This document shows, one piece after another, positions 5,017 to 7,912 of a stretch of DNA of 7,912 nucleotides; the stretch's first letter is position 1, and every line of letters starts with the position of its first letter. The stretch is from an uncultured Synergistia bacterium (GTDB lineage: Bacteria; Eremiobacterota; SpSt-956; JAKJGF01), in assembly GCA_937888925.1 (NCBI GenBank), contig CALARM010000435.1, forward strand, positions 1-7,912, given 5' to 3'. Below the pieces are notes generated by a model. That model had not been told where the DNA came from and ran no database searches. It saw nothing but the letters and a program-made list of their open reading frames with translations. The translations under genes were made by a program, and so were the position numbers.

Positions 5017-7503
5017 ATGGTAAAACAAGAAAGATTATTCCTTACTGATGCACAGTTGAAATCAGAATTAGAACGATGTGAATACTGTGAAGAAAAACCA
5101 TGCAAAACTGCATGTCCTGCAAACTGTTCTCCTGCTGACTTCATCATGGCAGCTAAAGTCGGCAATAAGTTTGACATAAAAAGAGCTGCGGCAGAAATAC
5201 TGACAAACAATCCACTCGGCGGAATCTGCGGTCTTGTATGTCCTGACAGACACTGCAAAAGTGGCTGTGTCCATGCAGGCCTTCATACACCCATTAATAT
5301 TCCGGCCATACAGGCATCTATCATTCAGAGAGCAAAAGAAGCCGGTATAATGCCTGAATTTAAAAGGACAACAAAAAATGGTAAAAAAGTTGCCATAGTA
5401 GGAGCAGGTCCTGCCGGACTCGGAGCTGCTGCAATGCTTGCCGGTAAAGGTTACAGTGTTACCTTATTTGATAAGGAAAATAAAGCAGGAGGGGCATGTC
5501 AGTGGATTCCTGACTACAGACTTCCGAAAGATGCTCTACAAAGTGATATTAATTTTGTAATGTCTCTCGGTTCTGTAGAGATGAAACTGAATTCCGATAT
5601 TACAGACTATGAAGCATTATTGAAGGAATATGATGCAGTTCTTGTCACAATCGGTCTTCCTGTACCCATAAAACTCGGAATAGCAGGTGAAGAAATAGCA
5701 GTAGGAGGAACTGATTACCTGAAAAATCCCGGTGCCTATGAAATGAAAGGTACTGTTGCAGTAGTAGGCGGCGGAGCAACAGCAACAGACTGTGCTGTAA
5801 CTGCAAAGCTCAGGGGAGCAGAAAAAGTTGAAATGTTTTCTCTGGAAAAAATAAGTGAAATGCCCCTTGACCCGAAAGAAAGAGAAGAATTACTTGAATA
5901 TGGTATTGAAATAAATGGCCGTGTAAGGCTTACTTCAATAAAAGTCAACGGAAAAATTCAATCAGTAGAAACAATAAAAGTAACCCTTCCTGCCGATGTT
6001 AAATTCAACCTTAAAGATATAAAAGATCTTCCGGGAACGGAACAGATAAGGAAAGATATAGATCATATCATAGTAGCTATCGGCAACAGATCAGGACTCA
6101 AACGGGTGGAAAAAGCAGGTATCTTCTACGGAGGAGATTGTGAATGCGGCCCTACTACCGTCGTAGAAGCAGTTGCAGCAGGGAAAAATGCAGCCCTCGC
6201 AATTGATGCATTTATATCAGGAAAAGAAAAACCTGTTTTCGAGAAAAAGATTAAAAGCAATGAACCTGTACCCGGCTATGACTGGCTTCCCGTATCACTG
6301 GAAACAGATTTCTTCGGCAGAAAAATCAATTCCCCCTTCCTTCTTTCTGCAGCACCTCCTTCCGATGGTTATGAGCAGATGAAAAAAGCCTATCAGGCAG
6401 GATGGGCAGGTGGAGTAATGAAAACAGCTTTTGACGGTATTCCGATCCATATTCCCGGAGAATATATGCATGTCTTCGATAAATATACCTATGGTAACTG
6501 TGATAATGTATCAGGCCATCCCCTTAAGAGGGTATGTGAAGAAGTAAAGAAACTGGTAAAGGAATTTCCTGACAGGCTTACCATTGCCTCTACAGGAGGC
6601 CCTGTCACAGGTAATGATGAGGCAGATAAAAAAGGCTGGCAGAGCAACACAAAGAAACTGGAAGAAGCAGGAGTTATGGCTATAGAATACAGTCTGTCGT
6701 GCCCGCAGGGAGGAGACGGTACGGAAGGTGATATAGTGTCTCAAAACCCGGCATTGACAGCAAAGATCATAGACTGGGTCATGGAAGTAAGTAATCCCGA
6801 AATACCGAAACTCTTCAAACTAACAGGAGCAGTAACGTCTATTGCTCTTATAGTTAAAGCAATAAAGAAGGTTTTTGATAAATATCCTGATAAAAAAGCC
6901 GGTATAACCCTTGCAAACACCTTCCCTGCCCTGAATTTCAGAAAAGGTGAGAAAAAGGAATGGGATGAAGGTATTATAGTTGGTATGAGCGGCAACGGTG
7001 TTACACCAATAAGTTATCTCACCCTGTCCAATGTATGCAATCTCGGTGTTACAGTATCAGGTAACGGCGGACCTATGACCTATAAAGCAGCAGCAGATTT
7101 CCTTGCCCTGGGAGCAAAAACAGTTCAGTTCTGTACAGTAGTAACCAAACATGGTTACGGTGTTATTGATGAATTGAAACAGGGTATCAGTCATTTAATG
7201 GCAGAAAGAGGCATAAAATCTATTGCAGAGCTTACAGGCATTGCTGCGCCACATCCTGTAAGAGACTTTATGGCCCTCACGCCTGTAAAGAAGATTTCTA
7301 CAGCAGATAAAGATCTCTGTCTCAGCTGCGGCAACTGCACCAGATGTCCCTATCTTGCCATCACGCTCGATGAGGAAAAACATCCGAAAACAGATCCGGA
7401 AAAATGTATCGGTTGCAGTATTTGTGTTCAGAAGTGTTTCTCAGGTGCTCTTTCCATGAGAGAACGAACAGCTGAAGAAGCAGCAGCATTAAAAGAAGAT
7501 TAA
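5017..7503 (+). CDS. Fused PreT-PreA, dihydropyrimidine dehydrogenase-like flavoprotein
   Basis: This 828-residue protein starts at ATG with GGAGG 6 nt upstream. Its order matches dihydropyrimidine dehydrogenase (DPD). Residues 1-110 bind two [4Fe-4S] clusters (Cys21/24/29/33 and 71/75/80/84, with Gln99 at the place of the unusual Gln ligand of mammalian DPD). Next come FAD (GAGPAG, 129-134) and NAD(P)H (VAVVGGGATATDCA, 247-260) sites of the GltD/PreT type. About 420-745 is an FMN barrel with Lys469, the catalytic Cys562 in SLSCP, Lys601 and Asn634-Thr635. About 766-810 is a two-cluster ferredoxin domain. Electrons should pass from NAD(P)H via FAD and clusters to FMN, reducing a pyrimidine-like ring, or run in reverse. 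The length equals E. coli PreT plus PreA (about 412 + 411) and is shorter than mammalian DPD (about 1025). Oddities: Ser559 replaces the usual Asn of NLSCP, and the first C-terminal cluster reads CxxCxxCxxCP, one residue short. The substrate is therefore uncertain; a purine or other N-heterocycle is possible. It is a single-gene unit, cytoplasmic. Confidence 0.85.
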   Translation: MVKQERLFLTDAQLKSELERCEYCEEKPCKTACPANCSPADFIMAAKVGNKFDIKRAAAEILTNNPLGGICGLVCPDRHCKSGCVHAGLHTPINIPAIQASIIQRAKEAGIMPEFKRTTKNGKKVAIVGAGPAGLGAAAMLAGKGYSVTLFDKENKAGGACQWIPDYRLPKDALQSDINFVMSLGSVEMKLNSDITDYEALLKEYDAVLVTIGLPVPIKLGIAGEEIAVGGTDYLKNPGAYEMKGTVAVVGGGATATDCAVTAKLRGAEKVEMFSLEKISEMPLDPKEREELLEYGIEINGRVRLTSIKVNGKIQSVETIKVTLPADVKFNLKDIKDLPGTEQIRKDIDHIIVAIGNRSGLKRVEKAGIFYGGDCECGPTTVVEAVAAGKNAALAIDAFISGKEKPVFEKKIKSNEPVPGYDWLPVSLETDFFGRKINSPFLLSAAPPSDGYEQMKKAYQAGWAGGVMKTAFDGIPIHIPGEYMHVFDKYTYGNCDNVSGHPLKRVCEEVKKLVKEFPDRLTIASTGGPVTGNDEADKKGWQSNTKKLEEAGVMAIEYSLSCPQGGDGTEGDIVSQNPALTAKIIDWVMEVSNPEIPKLFKLTGAVTSIALIVKAIKKVFDKYPDKKAGITLANTFPALNFRKGEKKEWDEGIIVGMSGNGVTPISYLTLSNVCNLGVTVSGNGGPMTYKAAADFLALGAKTVQFCTVVTKHGYGVIDELKQGISHLMAERGIKSIAELTGIAAPHPVRDFMALTPVKKISTADKDLCLSCGNCTRCPYLAITLDEEKHPKTDPEKCIGCSICVQKCFSGALSMRERTAEEAAALKED

Positions 7504-7511
7504 TTTTAAAT

Positions 7512-7545
7512 AAAAAAATCGGACTTAATAAGTCCGATTTTTTTT
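7512..7545. terminator. Strong bidirectional intrinsic terminator
   Basis: A GC-bearing stem, ATCGGACTT (7518-7526) with AAGTCCGAT (7530-7538), closes a 3-nt loop. It is flanked by an A-run (7512-7518) and a T-run (7538-7545), so it has a U-tract on either strand. It begins 8 nt after the stop of the PreTA-like gene and can also stop minus-strand transcripts of the molybdenum hydroxylase gene that ends at 7662. Confidence 0.9.
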
Positions 7546-7598
7546 ATTTAAGGGACTGTAAGAAAATAACTCTGGCAAATCATGGTTCCTGTCCTCAC

Positions 7599-7633
7599 GT
7601 GACGCGTGACGCGTTACGCGTTACGATTGTAAC
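7599..7633. repeat. 7-bp tandem repeat (GTKACGC)4
   Basis: Four abutting heptamers, GTGACGC, GTGACGC, GTTACGC and GTTACGA (7599-7626), are followed by a diverged TTGTAAC (7627-7633). Overlap of the units creates three ACGCGT hexamers. TCACGTGA (7595-7602) is an extra palindrome at the left edge. The tract is far richer in GC than the surrounding intergenic DNA. It lies between two convergent genes, after the terminator. Short heptanucleotide tandem repeats are known from some cyanobacteria; whether this is a related phenomenon is unknown. Confidence 0.7.
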
Positions 7634-7661
7634 TATGATAAGGTTATTCTTTTACAACCAG

Positions 7662-7912
7662 CTAAAATTTTCCGAGACTTTTCAGTATTTTCTCCGGCGT
7701 GAAAGGACTCTCTCTGAGTCTTATGCCGACAGCATTATAAATAGCATTTGATATGGCAGGGAGGGCTCCGCATATGCCTATTTCTCCCACACTTTTTGCT
7801 CCGAAGGGACCGGAAGGTTCATAGGTAGGGACAAGTAAGGGAACTATTTCGGGAAGGTCTGCCATTGTAAATATTTTATATTCCCCAAAATTTGCATTTA
7901 ACATCTTTCCGG
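7662..7912 (-). CDS. Xanthine dehydrogenase-type molybdenum subunit, C-terminal fragment
   Basis: Only the last 83 codons or so are in the window; the reading frame stays open through the right edge, so the start is outside. The sequence fits the C-terminus of the molybdopterin-binding subunit of xanthine dehydrogenase/aldehyde oxidase enzymes: LNANFGEYKIFTMADLPEI, then EPSGPFGAKSVGEIGI, then PAISNAIYNAVGIR, then FTPEKILKSLGK. The Glu of the GAKSVGE motif is the conserved active-site base beside the molybdenum. These enzymes hydroxylate purines or other N-heterocycles and work with FAD and 2Fe-2S subunits or domains. PSGPFGAKSVGE is more typical of xanthine dehydrogenase-like members than CO dehydrogenase. 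The ATG at 7904 is an internal Met, not the start. The gene is convergent with the PreTA-like gene and separated by a shared terminator. Confidence 0.85.
   Translation of the reverse strand, partial: GKMLNANFGEYKIFTMADLPEIVPLLVPTYEPSGPFGAKSVGEIGICGALPAISNAIYNAVGIRLRESPFTPEKILKSLGKF

Noticed and set aside
4989..7383. Several minus-strand frames of 60-90 codons opposite the PreTA-like gene
   Set aside because: All are antisense to a gene with clear cofactor motifs along its length.
7517..7633. Possible CRISPR-like or attachment site from the terminator hairpin plus heptamers
   Set aside because: There are no repeat-spacer units, no integrase and no tRNA end; the hairpin is a standard terminator.

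Overview
This 7.9 kb window comes from a low-GC bacterial chromosome, most likely an anaerobe or facultative anaerobe. Three type IV prepilin-like proteins, a HEAT-repeat exported protein and a PATAN (DUF4388) protein point to a bacterium with a type IV pilus or type II secretion-like machine. The lineage cannot be fixed from the sequence. The combination is typical of poorly cultured Gram-negative-type phyla, but that is inference. Coding is dense, Shine-Dalgarno signals are mostly clear, and GTG and TTG starts are used.

Layout: (1) 1-299 has no gene. It holds a terminator for a gene off the left edge (26-51), a MITE-like imperfect inverted repeat (95-237) and a degenerate 7-bp repeat tract (268-295). 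(2) 300-1599, minus strand, is a two-gene unit: an exported HEAT-repeat protein, then a TPR plus PATAN-domain protein. It has its own near-consensus promoter at 1779-1807 and a leader of about 170 nt. (3) 1835-4681, minus strand, is a tight minor-pseudopilin operon transcribed as PilV/GspI-like, PilW/GspJ-like, then a large PilX/GspK-like protein lacking Glu+5. This matches the I-J-K tip complex of type II secretion and type IV pili. (4) 4682-5016 is a divergent regulatory region with overlapping promoters and a 35-bp dyad just before the next gene. (5) 5017-7503, plus strand, encodes a single-chain fusion of PreT and PreA, a dihydropyrimidine dehydrogenase-like iron-sulfur flavoprotein, followed by a strong bidirectional terminator. 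(6) 7599-7633 is a clean 7-bp tandem repeat. (7) 7662 to the right edge, minus strand, is the C-terminus of a xanthine dehydrogenase-type molybdenum subunit.

Functionally there are two themes. The left half is a surface-fibre module: a predicted tip complex plus nearby scaffold or regulatory proteins that may act on the pilus motor. The right half suggests N-heterocycle (pyrimidine or purine) metabolism: a ring-reducing or ring-oxidising flavoprotein facing a molybdenum hydroxylase in convergent orientation. No CRISPR array, tRNA, rRNA, transposase or phage gene was seen. The most noteworthy non-coding signals are a MerR-style dyad promoter before the PreTA fusion and 7-bp-period repeats in several intergenic gaps.
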